Positions 23,270 through 33,467 of a DNA stretch of 64,000 nt are shown in pieces (within the stretch, counting starts at the first letter, position 1; each line of letters starts with the position of its first letter). The DNA lies in the NCBI GenBank assembly GCA_934254915.1, contig CAKQMH010000009.1:14307-78306 (forward strand). Reading direction: 5' to 3'. This DNA is from an uncultured Alphaproteobacteria bacterium. GTDB lineage: Bacteria > Pseudomonadota > Alphaproteobacteria > RF32 > CAG-239. The notes beneath the pieces are model-generated. The model was not told where the DNA came from. It searched no databases and worked only from the letters and a program-made list of their open reading frames with translations. Position numbers and translations under genes: made by a program.

Positions 23270-25204
23270 CTAGCGGTCTTGCGACGGCATGGTTGCTTCT
23301 TGGCGTAAAGCTTCTACAAAATCATCAAGCTTCATAACTTCTTGTTTGTCCGAACCCAAACGACGAACCGTAACCGTGCCGTTTTCTTTTTCCTTAGCTC
23401 CGACAACCGCAATCACCGGAATTTTGGCTACCGAATGCTCACGGATTTTATAATTGATTTTTTCGTTGCGTAAGTCGGTTGAAGCATACAGACCGGCGGT
23501 TTTAAGCTTTTTAGCGACTTCTTCGGCATAATCATCAAATTCACTGACAATCGGCGCGACCACAACTTGTTCCGGTGACAACCACAAGGGGAGCTTTCCG
23601 GCATGGTTTTCAATCAAAATTCCCAAGAAACGTTCGATTGAGCCGAACAACGCACGGTGCAACATAACCGGCATATGTTTTTCACCGTCTTCGCCGATAT
23701 AAGAAATATCAAATCTTTGCGGCAAATTCATATCCATCTGAACCGTACCGCATTGCCATTCGCGGCCAATCGCGTCTTTCAAAATAAATTCCAATTTCGG
23801 GCCGTAGAAAGCGCCTTCGCCTTCATTAATTTCGTATTTATAACCATGTTTTTCCAAGGCATTGGCTAAAGCACGTTCCGAAATATCCCAAATTTCGTCT
23901 GAACCGATTCTCTTTTCCGGCCGTGTCGACAGATAAATCTTAATATCTTCAAAGCCAAAATCTTTGTAAATATCAAAGATTAATTTCATAGTCTTGACAC
24001 ATTCGTCTTCCATTTGTTCCGGTGTGCAGAAAATGTGGGCATCATCTTGGGTAAATTCGCGGACGCGCATTAATCCCATTAGTGAACCAGATGCCTCATA
24101 ACGGTTAACTTTGCCGAATTCGGCAATGCGCAACGGCAAATCACGATAAGATTTGATACCTTGTTTATAGACCAATAATCCGCCGGGGCAGTTCATCGGT
24201 TTAATGCAGAACCATTTTTTATCTTCGGTTTGACCGGAGTAGTTGTGCGCGCCATATTTTTCCCAGTGTCCAGAAGTTTCCCATAAACATCTGTCCATAA
24301 CCCGCGGTGTGCAGATTTCGATATAGCCGTTGTTTTCCTGACGTTTGCGCATATATTCGATTAATTTGCGATAAACTTTGTAACCTTTATCATGCCAAAA
24401 GACTGCGCCCGGAGCATATTCCGGCTCAAAGTGGAACAAATCCATATCTTTACCGATTTTGCGGTGATCGCGTTTTTCGGCTTCTTCCAGCATTTGCAAA
24501 TAAGCTTCCAAATCTTTTTTGTTCGCCCATGCCGTCGCATAAATACGCTGCAGCATTTCTTTAGAAGCATCACCGCGCCAATAAGCACCGGCAACTTTCA
24601 TCAGTTTGAACGCATCGCCGATTTTACCGGTTGACGGAACATGAGGTCCGCGGCACAAGTCGGTGAAATCGCCTTGACGGTAGAGTGAAATAGTCTCGCT
24701 TTCCGGCAAATCTTCAATAATTTCGGCCTTATAGTTCTCACCCAAATCCTTAAAGAATTTAATAGCTTCGGCACGCGGCATAACGATTCGCTCAATTTTT
24801 TCATCCCGCTTGACAATCTCGTGCATTTTAGCTTCGATTTTAGCAAAATCATCAGTCGTAAATGGTTCTTTGCGGGCAAAGTCATAGTAGAAACCGTTTT
24901 CAATCGCCGGTCCGATAGTTACTTGCACGTCTTTCCATAGCTCTTTAACTGCCTGCGCCATAACATGTGAGCAGGAGTGGCGGATAATATGCAAACCTTC
25001 AGCATCTTTGTTGGTAATGATTGTGACGGTTGCATCGGTAGTGATAGGAGTACTTAAATCTTGTGTTGTACCGTTAACGGTAATCGCTAAAGCCGCCTTT
25101 GCCAAGCTGGGGCTTATTTTATTTGCAATGTCAAAACCATTGACACCGCTCTCCATATTCATAATTGACCCATCGGGTAATTTAATTGCAACCATTTTAT
25201 TCAT
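23270..25204 (-). CDS. thrS: Threonyl-tRNA synthetase
   Basis: A 644-residue class II synthetase. TGS domain (1-65), editing domain with the HSCSHVMAQAV metal motif near residue 80 and DLCRGPHVP, catalytic core with MNCPGG (zinc Cys), RYEASGSLMGLMRVREFTQDDAHIFC (motif 2) and PVMLHRALFGSIERFLGIL (motif 3), and the anticodon-binding domain (VVVAPIVSEFDDYAEEVAKKL). Full length and intact. The downstream GT4 gene starts 1 kb before it on the same strand with a short gap (20 bp) and may be cotranscribed. Confidence 0.98.
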   Translation of the reverse strand: MNKMVAIKLPDGSIMNMESGVNGFDIANKISPSLAKAALAITVNGTTQDLSTPITTDATVTIITNKDAEGLHIIRHSCSHVMAQAVKELWKDVQVTIGPAIENGFYYDFARKEPFTTDDFAKIEAKMHEIVKRDEKIERIVMPRAEAIKFFKDLGENYKAEIIEDLPESETISLYRQGDFTDLCRGPHVPSTGKIGDAFKLMKVAGAYWRGDASKEMLQRIYATAWANKKDLEAYLQMLEEAEKRDHRKIGKDMDLFHFEPEYAPGAVFWHDKGYKVYRKLIEYMRKRQENNGYIEICTPRVMDRCLWETSGHWEKYGAHNYSGQTEDKKWFCIKPMNCPGGLLVYKQGIKSYRDLPLRIAEFGKVNRYEASGSLMGLMRVREFTQDDAHIFCTPEQMEDECVKTMKLIFDIYKDFGFEDIKIYLSTRPEKRIGSDEIWDISERALANALEKHGYKYEINEGEGAFYGPKLEFILKDAIGREWQCGTVQMDMNLPQRFDISYIGEDGEKHMPVMLHRALFGSIERFLGILIENHAGKLPLWLSPEQVVVAPIVSEFDDYAEEVAKKLKTAGLYASTDLRNEKINYKIREHSVAKIPVIAVVGAKEKENGTVTVRRLGSDKQEVMKLDDFVEALRQEATMPSQDR

Positions 25205-25224
25205 TTCCTTTGTCTTTTTAGTAT

Positions 25225-26358
25225 CTAATTTTTTATCAGTTCATGATAAACATCAAGTGTTTTATCACACATTATTTGTTTTGTAAAATTATCTCTTACT
25301 TTTTTTATCGCCGCTTTGCTGATTTTGGCTTTTTCCGGTGCTGAGAGGTTGAGCGCCCAATCCAAAGCCTCAGCCAGTTCTTGCGGGTTGTCATATTGAT
25401 ATAGTTTGCCGTTTACGCCATCATCAATAATATCCAACGATCCGCCGATATTAGAAGCAATAGTGATTTTGCCCATCGCCAATCCCTCAACCGTGGTGCG
25501 TCCGAACGCTTCTGGCTCAATCGATGTGTTAAGTACAATGGTCGAAATCATCAATAAAGCCGGTGCGTCGTTATAGCGTCCGTAAAAACCGATTCGGTCT
25601 TGCAGGCCGAGCTTCTTTGCCAACTCACGCAGACTTTCCAGATAAGCGGTACGGTTTTGCGCATCACCGGTAATAATGCAGTAGAAATTTTGATTCTTCA
25701 TTAAAGATAAAGCTTCAATCAAAATATGGGCGCCTTTCCAATGAGTGATACGTCCGGGCAGCAAAATAACCGGCTTATCATCAGCCACGTTATATTCTTT
25801 GATTTTGGCAATCATTCTTTCGGGTGAAACTTTATCCGGTGAAAATTTTTCAATATCGGCACAGCGGAAAATAAGCCGCAGTTTGTCAGGATTTACTTTA
25901 TAGTTTTCAATCACGTGCCGGCGAATATGATTGGAAATTACAATTACTCTTTCGCCGTAAGTCATAACCCGATTGTAAAATTTTTTAATTCCCCACAGGC
26001 CAAGTCCGTATGTGCCGTGAAAAGTTGTCATAAAATGCACACCGGCGTTTTTCGCTGCCCAATAGGCACTCCATGCCGGTGCACGCGAACGGGCATGAAC
26101 AATGTTTATGCCGTAATCTTTGATGATTTTTTCCAAAACTTTAGCATTGCGGCAGAGTTTAAACGGATTCTTGGTCTTCAAATCCAGTGTGAAATGCGGA
26201 ACTTTAAGTTTTTCCAATTCATGCACCATGCGGCCGCCTTTTGAGGCAACAAAATTTTTTATGCCTTTTTCCTGCATTGCCCGCGCCATTTCAATCACGC
26301 CGGTTTCCACCCCGCCGGTTTCCAATTCTGGCACAATTTGCAAGACCACAGGTTCCAT
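25225..26358 (-). CDS. Glycosyltransferase family 4
   Basis: A 377-residue GT-B enzyme. The N-terminal acceptor domain opens with LQIVPELETGGVETGV (Gly-rich loop), then HFMTTFHGTYGLG; the C-terminal donor domain has ILLPGRITHWKGAHILIEAL, then the nucleotide-sugar motif PEAFGRTTVEGLAMGK with the E-x7-E pair. No signal peptide; probably a peripheral inner-membrane enzyme of lipopolysaccharide or capsule synthesis. I place the start at 26358 because GGGAGGT lies 5 nt upstream; a longer form from 26373 would include this ribosome site. It lies immediately upstream of thrS. Confidence 0.88.
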   Translation of the reverse strand: MEPVVLQIVPELETGGVETGVIEMARAMQEKGIKNFVASKGGRMVHELEKLKVPHFTLDLKTKNPFKLCRNAKVLEKIIKDYGINIVHARSRAPAWSAYWAAKNAGVHFMTTFHGTYGLGLWGIKKFYNRVMTYGERVIVISNHIRRHVIENYKVNPDKLRLIFRCADIEKFSPDKVSPERMIAKIKEYNVADDKPVILLPGRITHWKGAHILIEALSLMKNQNFYCIITGDAQNRTAYLESLRELAKKLGLQDRIGFYGRYNDAPALLMISTIVLNTSIEPEAFGRTTVEGLAMGKITIASNIGGSLDIIDDGVNGKLYQYDNPQELAEALDWALNLSAPEKAKISKAAIKKVRDNFTKQIMCDKTLDVYHELIKN

Positions 26359-26562
26359 TTTTACCTCCCACATTTATTCAAATTCAATCTTTTACTCAAT
26401 CGTCTTCCCAAAATACTACCGATTTTGGATTCCGCCAAGCAAAAAGACGAAAAATTAACAAATTTGCACAAACTTATTTTGCTATATTTGAATACTTGAA
26501 TAAGAACCGCCGCTGCTTATTTAAATTTTCATCGAGCAATGTTATGAAAATGGGGAAAATTT

Positions 26563-27729
26563 ATGCCGCGGGATACCGAAAAAAAGTTATATTGGCGTTT
26601 ATTATGGCTGTTTTTGCTTTTAGCCGTACTGGTGGTTGTGGTTTTGGGATCTATAAGGCAGGCTCAAACCGCCGTTCCTTCGACCCCTACGGAAATTAAG
26701 CTGCGGGTAATTCCGCTGTCGACACAAAATCTTACCGTTAAAAACAAGTATGTCGGTTATGTTACTCCGATAAAATCGGTTTTGCTGCAGCCGCAAATCA
26801 GCGGATATCTTGATAAAATTTGGGTGCAAGGCGGCCAAGAAGTCAAAGCCGGCGATAATTTAGTGTTGATAAAACAAGATGAATATCAGGCGCGCCTGCA
26901 GGCGGCCATAGCTTCCGTTGCCCAAGCTCAAGCCGATTATCGCAATGCCGAGGTTTATTATCGTCGTCTGCAAAAAGCCGGAAGTAAAGCCGTATCGCCG
27001 ACCGAATTGGATAATGCCAAAGCGGCATATTTGTCTGCACAAGCGGCCTTAAAACAAGCACAATCCAATCAGGCTCTGGCGCAGGTTAATCTGGATTATA
27101 CTTTGTTGCAGGCGCCGATTTCGGGAATTGTCGGCAATGTCGATTTAACCCCCGGCAATTATGTTTCTCCCTCTTCGGGGTCATTGTTAAGCATTATTCA
27201 ATATGATCCGATAAGAGTAGTTTTTTCCTTGAGCGATAAAGAATACCTGCATGAGCTTAGCATTGATCCGCAAAATATGTTTGCCGGCAAAGTCATTCGC
27301 CTGCAATTGGCCGGCGGGTTGGAGTATAAACCGCAGGGCGAATTTAAGTTCACCGCCAACCGGTTGGATCGTGCCACCAACTCCATTGCTGTTTATGCCG
27401 ATTTTCCCAATCCGCAGCATTTTTTAGTCGCCAATGCGTATGTCGATGTTGTGATCGAAAAAGAGTTAAAAGACGCTTATCTTATTCGTCAAAATTATGT
27501 CACGATGACAACTGACGGAAGTTATGTTTATACCATAAAAAACAATAAACTCCTCAAAACGCCGCTGCTTATCGCCGGTGAAAGCGGAAGTGATTATATC
27601 GTGGCTAATCGATTCGCTGCCGACGAATATTTGGTTATAGATAAAGTCGGCAAGCTGCCGCCGCAGGCACGAATTATTCCGCAGCCGGTTAAAGCCGAGC
27701 CGCAGACGGCTAAGCGGGAGGCTCGCTGA
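26563..27729 (+). CDS. RND efflux periplasmic adaptor (membrane fusion protein)
   Basis: A 388-residue adaptor of the AcrA/MexA type. An N-terminal membrane anchor (LWLFLLLAVLVVVVLG) is followed by the split lipoyl domain (VLLQPQISGYLDKIWVQGGQEVKAGDNLV), a helical hairpin rich in Ala and Gln, the lipoyl return (ISGIVGNVDLTPGNYV) and beta-barrel/membrane-proximal domains. It links the pump to the outer-membrane channel. It has the site GGGGA before its ATG; its TGA overlaps the ATG of the pump gene by one base. First gene of a three-gene efflux operon. Confidence 0.93.
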   Translation: MPRDTEKKLYWRLLWLFLLLAVLVVVVLGSIRQAQTAVPSTPTEIKLRVIPLSTQNLTVKNKYVGYVTPIKSVLLQPQISGYLDKIWVQGGQEVKAGDNLVLIKQDEYQARLQAAIASVAQAQADYRNAEVYYRRLQKAGSKAVSPTELDNAKAAYLSAQAALKQAQSNQALAQVNLDYTLLQAPISGIVGNVDLTPGNYVSPSSGSLLSIIQYDPIRVVFSLSDKEYLHELSIDPQNMFAGKVIRLQLAGGLEYKPQGEFKFTANRLDRATNSIAVYADFPNPQHFLVANAYVDVVIEKELKDAYLIRQNYVTMTTDGSYVYTIKNNKLLKTPLLIAGESGSDYIVANRFAADEYLVIDKVGKLPPQARIIPQPVKAEPQTAKREAR

Positions 27730-30700
27730 TGTTTTCGCAGTATTTTATTGACAAACCGCGCTTTGCCGGCGTTATTTCCATTATCATGATATTGCTTGGT
27801 TTGCTGGCAATCGCCGTTTTGCCGGTGTCGCAATATCCGCAGATTACTCCGCCGCAAATTGTCGTAACCACAACTTATGCCGGTGCCAGTGCCGAAGTTT
27901 TGGTTGATACGGTTGCCGTGCCAATTGAAAATCAGATTAACGGGGTGGAAAATATGCTCTATATGTCGTCCACTTCAGATGATAACGGTTCATACACCCT
28001 GACGATTACGTTTAACATCGGCACTGATCCTGATATTGCGCAGGTTAAAGTGCAAAACCGCTTGTCGCAGGTTATGTCGCAGCTGCCGAGTTTGGTGCAG
28101 CAGGAAGGAATAGAAGTCAGAACGCAAATGTCCAATATGCTGGGGATGTTGGTTTTGCGCTCACCCGATAATACTTTTTCTGATTTGTATTTGAGCAATT
28201 TCGCTTATACCAATATTAAAAATCCGTTGGCTCGTGTCGACGGTGTCGGTGATGTTTCGATTTTCGGACCACAGTACTCTATGCGTATATGGCTTAACAG
28301 TGATAAGTTGACCTCGTTAGGACTGAGCAGCGCTGATATTGTACAAGCCGTATCCAGTCAAAATATTCAGGCCTCAATCGGGGAAATCGGTGCTTCGCCC
28401 AGCAGCAAAGATACGGTTATGGTTTTGTCTTTGACCGCCAAAGGTTTGTTGGATTCGGTTGAAGATTTCAAAAACATTGTTGTCGCCACGGATGCTAATG
28501 GCGGTATTGTCAGCCTGAAAGATGTTGCCCGCATAGAACTTGGCGCCGATACCTATAATATGGTGGCACATTATGATAATGCGCCGGCGGTGATTATCGG
28601 CCTGAGCCAAACGCCCAATTCCAACTCACTAAACATTATGGACAACGTACGCAAAGAGATAGAGTCATTAAGCGCAACTTTTCCCGATGATATGGAATTT
28701 CGCGTTGCTTATGATTCGACCGAATATGTCCGCGCCTCAATTGCCGGTATCATCGAAACTTTGGCTATAACTTTTTCACTGGTTGTATTAGTTACCTATG
28801 TGTTTTTGCAAAAATTCAAAACCACGCTGATACCGTTGATTACCATCCCCGTATCATTGATTGCAACTTTTGCCGTCATTTATGTTTTGGGTTTTGATAT
28901 TAACATCCTGACTTTGTTTGCCATGATTTTGGCTATCGGGCTGGTAGTTGATGACGCCATCATTGTGGTTGAGCGCGTACAATATTTAATGGTCTATGAA
29001 AAACTTGATGCTAAAGCCGCGTCGGTCAAAGCCATGCAACAGATTGCCGGTGCTATTATCGCCACCACCTTTGTTTTGTTGTCAATTTTTATTCCGGTGG
29101 GCTTAATGGCCGGTATTACCGGTAAGATTTATCAGCAATTTGCCGTAACCATTGCCACGGCGGTGGTCTTTTCGGCTTTTAATGCCTTAACGCTTAGTCC
29201 GTCATTGTGTGCAATTTTTTTGCGCGGAGAAAGTCACGACAATCCGCATGGCTTTTTTAAATGGTTTGATAATGTTATTGACGGCAGCAAAAAACATTAC
29301 CTCAAGGCCGTAAAATTATTTTCATCTCACCTCAAAATGACCACGGTCGTAGTGTTGTTGACTATTGCAGTCGTGGCGGCAGGGTTCAAATTTACGGCAA
29401 CTTCGTTTTTGCCGGAGGAGGATCAAGGTATCATCTTTGCCAATATCCAACTGTCCGATACTTCCAGTATTAACCAAACCAACCGTGTCTTGTCTGATAT
29501 TTCGGAACGTGCGTTGCACATCAAAGGCGTAAAATATTTTATTTCGGTCGCCGGTTATTCACTGCTTGGCGGTGGCGGCGAAAATGTTGCTTTGGGTGTT
29601 GTCGGTTTGGATAATTGGGATAAACGCAAGAGCAAAAATCTTTCCATCGAAGCTTTAACGCAGACTTTAACCAAAGAATTGGGGCAAAATGCCGAAGCCG
29701 AGGTTAACTTTTTTGCTCCGCCGGCCATTCCTGGCATCGGACAAAGTAACGGCTTGTCATTGGAATTATTGGCGGTAAACGGCAGCATTACGCCGTCTGA
29801 ACTTTACCAAACCATGGGTGAGTTTTTAACCGCTCTTAATCAGTCGGCATCACTGTCTTATGCTTTCAGCACCTTTACTGCCGACACTCCGCATATTTAT
29901 CTGGATATTGATCGTACCAAACTTGAAAGCTATCATATTCCGGTGGCTAATTTGTTTGAAACTTTGCAAAACAACCTTGGTTCACGTTATATCAATAATA
30001 TTACTTTGGATGGTCAGGTTAATAAAGTTATCGTACAGGCCGATTTCCCTTATCGGCGCAGTATCAGCGATGTGTTAGCGCTGTATGTTCCCTCAAGCAA
30101 CGGCAATCTGGTAAAAGTCAACAGCTTTGTCGATGTTAAGACCACGATTTCTCCTAAAATAATTTATCGTTATAATCAATATACCGATGCCTCGATTGTG
30201 GCTCAGACCGCCGCAGACGTCAGTACCGGAACAGCCATTGACAACATCGTCGACACGGCTCAAAAACTTCTGCCCAAGTCCTATAAAATTGCATGGACGG
30301 GTTTAAGCTTGCAAGAAGTTGAAGCTGCCGGACTTGCCGTTTTACTAATCGGGTTGGCTTTGGTTTTCTGTTATCTCTTTTTGGTGGCTTTGTATGAAAG
30401 CTGGATGTTGGCTTTTGCGGTAATGTTTTCAACCGTGTTTGCCATTTTAGGCGCGATAATCGGTTTGCACCTGATGGGGCAGGCTTTGAGTATCTACGCT
30501 CAATTAGGATTGATTATGCTTATTGGTTTGGCGGCCAAAAATGCTATTTTGATTGTTGAATTTACTAAAGCTTATCGTGAAGGCGGAGATTCGATTCTTG
30601 ACGCCTCCATGAAAGGGGCAGGTGAGCGGTTTCGCGCGGTTTTGATGACGGCGCTTACGTTTATTTTGGGTGTTTTCCCGATGATTATTGCCACCGGTGC

Positions 30701-30851
30701 CGGTGCTTCGAGCCAAATTGCTATCGGCACATCGGTTTTCTTCGGGATGATAGCCGCTACTTTTGTCGGTATAATTTTTATTCCGGCATTGTTTGCGTTG
30801 TTTGAGAGTATCAAAGAATGGAGTGAAAGGCGAGGGCGGAATGAACAATAA
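27729..30851 (+). CDS. RND multidrug efflux permease (HAE-1 family)
   Basis: A 1040-residue inner-membrane H+/drug antiporter. Standard AcrB-like layout: N-terminal PRFAGVISIIMILLGLLAI helix, two large periplasmic loops, TM4 with FAMILAIGLVVDDAIIVVERV (proton-relay Asp-Asp), the C-terminal half with IYAQLGLIMLIGLAAKNAILIVEF (relay Lys), and TALTFILGVFPMIIATGAGA. Full length. Start coupled to the adaptor by the TGATG overlap. Substrates cannot be inferred. The next gene starts 11 bp inside its 3' end. Confidence 0.96.
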   Translation: MFSQYFIDKPRFAGVISIIMILLGLLAIAVLPVSQYPQITPPQIVVTTTYAGASAEVLVDTVAVPIENQINGVENMLYMSSTSDDNGSYTLTITFNIGTDPDIAQVKVQNRLSQVMSQLPSLVQQEGIEVRTQMSNMLGMLVLRSPDNTFSDLYLSNFAYTNIKNPLARVDGVGDVSIFGPQYSMRIWLNSDKLTSLGLSSADIVQAVSSQNIQASIGEIGASPSSKDTVMVLSLTAKGLLDSVEDFKNIVVATDANGGIVSLKDVARIELGADTYNMVAHYDNAPAVIIGLSQTPNSNSLNIMDNVRKEIESLSATFPDDMEFRVAYDSTEYVRASIAGIIETLAITFSLVVLVTYVFLQKFKTTLIPLITIPVSLIATFAVIYVLGFDINILTLFAMILAIGLVVDDAIIVVERVQYLMVYEKLDAKAASVKAMQQIAGAIIATTFVLLSIFIPVGLMAGITGKIYQQFAVTIATAVVFSAFNALTLSPSLCAIFLRGESHDNPHGFFKWFDNVIDGSKKHYLKAVKLFSSHLKMTTVVVLLTIAVVAAGFKFTATSFLPEEDQGIIFANIQLSDTSSINQTNRVLSDISERALHIKGVKYFISVAGYSLLGGGGENVALGVVGLDNWDKRKSKNLSIEALTQTLTKELGQNAEAEVNFFAPPAIPGIGQSNGLSLELLAVNGSITPSELYQTMGEFLTALNQSASLSYAFSTFTADTPHIYLDIDRTKLESYHIPVANLFETLQNNLGSRYINNITLDGQVNKVIVQADFPYRRSISDVLALYVPSSNGNLVKVNSFVDVKTTISPKIIYRYNQYTDASIVAQTAADVSTGTAIDNIVDTAQKLLPKSYKIAWTGLSLQEVEAAGLAVLLIGLALVFCYLFLVALYESWMLAFAVMFSTVFAILGAIIGLHLMGQALSIYAQLGLIMLIGLAAKNAILIVEFTKAYREGGDSILDASMKGAGERFRAVLMTALTFILGVFPMIIATGAGASSQIAIGTSVFFGMIAATFVGIIFIPALFALFESIKEWSERRGRNEQ

Positions 30852-32289
30852 AGGATGGTTCTTTGTGCTGCTGTCGAGTATTCTGGCTTCCTGCAGTGTC
30901 GGTCCTGATTATAAGCAGCCGCAGTTTTTTTCGTCCTCTGACTTGCAGCAAAGTTTGCATTTGTCTGGCCAAAATCAAAATTTAATGGTTGATTTGGAAT
31001 GGTACAAAAGTTTTGACGATGTTGTTCTCAATCATTTGGTGGCGCGTGGTCTAAATGAAAGTCCGAATGTCGAAACCGCAATTGCCAAATTGCGTCAGGC
31101 ACGCCAAAATTTGCGTATCAACGCGGTTAAGTTTATGCCGCAAATTGATGCCGCCGGAAGTTATCATAAAGCGCAAAATCCGGTGAGCTATGGTGTTCCT
31201 CTTACGAATGCTTATTACCAGACCGGATTAGATGCCTCATGGGAGATTGATATTTGGGGCGGCGGACGAAGACTGAGTGAAAGCTCAGCAGCTTTGCTGA
31301 AAGCCGCAGCCGCAAACCTGCAAAATGTGCAATTGTCGTTAACGGCAGAGATTGCTACGGATTATGTAACTTTGCGGCAGTATCAAAAACAGTTATCGAT
31401 TGCCCGCCGAAATCTGAAACTGCAGCAGGATATTTTTACTCAGGTAAAAGATAAACATCATGCCGGTTTGGCTGATGATTTAAGTTTTAATCAGGCGCGT
31501 TATCTGGTTGAAAACACGCGCAGCTCGATTCCCGAATTGGAAAAAAATGTCAGAGCTTATCAAAATTCGCTTAGTGTTTTAGTCGGTCAGCTGCCGGAAA
31601 ATTATGAAGTGTTGTTATCTGAAAATGCAAATGATTTATTAAGTAAACCGCAGCCGCTTGATATTACTTCTATTTATAATTTGCCGTTGAGTGTGGTGCG
31701 CAAGCGTCCGGATGTGCAGGTTGCCGAACAACAGCTTATTGCCCAAAATGCCCAAATCGGCGTCGCGATTGCGCAGCTCTACCCGTCCGTCAATTTAACC
31801 GGATTCTTAGGGTGGCAGTCGGCTAATTTGGGACACCTTATCACTCCGCATACCGATATGTACAGCCTGTCGCCGGCAATTAACCTGCCGCTGTTTCACT
31901 TCGGAGCTTTGGTTAATAATGTCGAATTGCAAAAATATCTGACTCAGGAACAACTTGCACAATATAAATCAACTTTGCTGAATGCCGCGCTGGAAATTCG
32001 CAATTCAATGGTCGGTTTGGAAAAGGAAAGTGCGCGAACTGCATCTGCGGCTCAGGCGTTATCTGCCCAACAACAAGTTGCCGATTTGACTTTAATCAAA
32101 TATAAGCAGGGGTTGATTGCTTTCAGTGAAGTTTTAGAAGCACAGCAAAATCTGCTAACGGCGCAAAATACCTACATTACAGCGAATGCCGAAGTTTATC
32201 GCAGCGTGGTTGCTTTTTACAAAGCCGTTGGCGGTGGTTATAATCCAAACAATCAGTATTGTTCGTACCCGAAAGGCTGCTGCAGGTGA
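30841..32289 (+). CDS. Outer-membrane efflux lipoprotein (NodT/OprM family)
   Basis: A 482-residue outer-membrane channel of the tripartite pump. Lipobox LASC (Cys18) in GWFFVLLSSILASC, then SVGPDYKQP, the standard NodT/OprM start. Two internal repeats of the TolC fold, with WEIDIWGGGRR and PAINLPLFHFG in the strand-joining positions and PLSVVRKRPDV. The start at 30841 overlaps the permease end by 11 nt. The 3' end overlaps the convergent lipoprotein gene by 37 nt, which is unusual and leaves no room for a terminator. Confidence 0.93.
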   Translation: MNNKGWFFVLLSSILASCSVGPDYKQPQFFSSSDLQQSLHLSGQNQNLMVDLEWYKSFDDVVLNHLVARGLNESPNVETAIAKLRQARQNLRINAVKFMPQIDAAGSYHKAQNPVSYGVPLTNAYYQTGLDASWEIDIWGGGRRLSESSAALLKAAAANLQNVQLSLTAEIATDYVTLRQYQKQLSIARRNLKLQQDIFTQVKDKHHAGLADDLSFNQARYLVENTRSSIPELEKNVRAYQNSLSVLVGQLPENYEVLLSENANDLLSKPQPLDITSIYNLPLSVVRKRPDVQVAEQQLIAQNAQIGVAIAQLYPSVNLTGFLGWQSANLGHLITPHTDMYSLSPAINLPLFHFGALVNNVELQKYLTQEQLAQYKSTLLNAALEIRNSMVGLEKESARTASAAQALSAQQQVADLTLIKYKQGLIAFSEVLEAQQNLLTAQNTYITANAEVYRSVVAFYKAVGGGYNPNNQYCSYPKGCCR

Positions 32290-32720
32290 GGACGTCTTCC
32301 CCGATAGAGGTTAATATTGGTGATTTCTGGAATATCATGCTCGCGTTTCCAATAACCTTTACTGCGCATACATTTTGAGTAGTCAGCCGGACTTATGTCC
32401 TCATCATCATAGCGGGAATTAACAATTAAAGGCTGTGCGCCGGGGTAGGGAAGATAGGTTGCCCAAATTCCTTTGCTTGATTTCCAGTCGGCTCTGGTGT
32501 TGAGCTTGGTTTCTTCGGTATAGAACCAACTGCGGAAATCCGGCATCAGCTTAAATTCTTTGGCCGCTAACAAACATTCGGCATGGTCGCGCGAGAATTT
32601 TTCCACTCCGGTGTGTGACTTTTCCCAGTGATAAACGACCTGTCCGCTGCCTTTTGATAAATAGGTACAGGAGCAAAGGGTAAGCATGATTCCGAACAGA
32701 TACAATTTGTTATTCATCAT
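32253..32720 (-). CDS. Small lipoprotein, unknown
   Basis: A 155-residue protein with a signal sequence ending in TLCSC (Cys18 as likely lipidation site; the -2 Cys is atypical). The mature region is polar with conserved-looking Cys (HAECLLAA, YSKCMRSKGYWKRE) in the manner of small envelope proteins with a C-x(n)-C-M-x-x-x-G-Y/W end. Its last 37 nt overlap the convergent efflux channel gene. The GST gene lies just upstream (5 bp gap), so the two form an operon. Function unknown. Confidence 0.68.
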   Translation of the reverse strand: MMNNKLYLFGIMLTLCSCTYLSKGSGQVVYHWEKSHTGVEKFSRDHAECLLAAKEFKLMPDFRSWFYTEETKLNTRADWKSSKGIWATYLPYPGAQPLIVNSRYDDEDISPADYSKCMRSKGYWKREHDIPEITNINLYRGRRPHLQQPFGYEQY

Positions 32721-32725
32721 TTTTC

Positions 32726-33391
32726 CTAAAAATCCAAATTGGCATAATGTTTAGCCGGCAAAATTCCGCGAATACTGTCTTTTAAGATGTCTTTAAAACT
32801 TGGGCGGGACTTCAACCGCGAATACCATATTTTGACATTCTTAAATTCATCCCATGGTACGTCGCCCAAATAGTCAACTACCGACAAATGAGCTGCCGCT
32901 GTAAAATCTGCCAATGATAATTGATCATCGGCCAGATTTTTGCGCCTTTCAAGCAGCCAGTCCATATATTCCAAATGATAATTAAGATTGTTTAATCCCA
33001 CTTTTAAGATTTTGGAATCAGGTGCTAAACCGTTGGCAAAACGCTTATGAACTTTTTCATAGACAATATTACGATAGACTTCGCGATAAAATTTAACATC
33101 AAACCATTCGCAAAGGCGGCGTATTTCTGCCTTTTTTAAGGTGTCGCCGAAAATCAGCGGAATATCTGCCGCCGTTTCTTCCAAATATTCGGTGATGGCA
33201 TAATTGCCGATAATAACATTGCCGTCATTCAGATAAATCGGCAAATCACCTGCCGGATTAAGCTTAAACACATCTTCCGAAGGTTTCCATGGTTCTTCTT
33301 CTTTTAAGATGAATAACCTTTTCTTTTCAGCCATCATCAGCCGAATTTTTCGGCAATATGGCGAAACCGGATGATGAATCAGCAAAACCAT
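32726..33391 (-). CDS. Glutathione S-transferase-family protein, FzlA-like
   Basis: A 221-residue protein with an N-terminal thioredoxin-fold domain (HHPVSPYCRKIRLMMAEKK, then KLNPAGDLPIYL) and helical C-terminal domain (LSLADFTAAAHLSVVDYLGDVPWDEF). The C-terminal ending PAKHYANLDF and the overall wording match a GST-like family conserved in alphaproteobacteria that, as I recall, includes FzlA, an FtsZ-binding division protein of Caulobacter. I cannot confirm orthology without alignment; a plain GST is possible. The ribosome site is GGGAGA. Cotranscribed with the lipoprotein gene after it. Confidence 0.82.
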   Translation of the reverse strand: MVLLIHHPVSPYCRKIRLMMAEKKRLFILKEEEPWKPSEDVFKLNPAGDLPIYLNDGNVIIGNYAITEYLEETAADIPLIFGDTLKKAEIRRLCEWFDVKFYREVYRNIVYEKVHKRFANGLAPDSKILKVGLNNLNYHLEYMDWLLERRKNLADDQLSLADFTAAAHLSVVDYLGDVPWDEFKNVKIWYSRLKSRPSFKDILKDSIRGILPAKHYANLDF

Positions 33392-33467
33392 TTTTTCTCT
33401 CCCTTAAATATTATTCAATTTTAACGGCAGGATTCTATAAGGTCAAGCCACAACATTTAATATCATC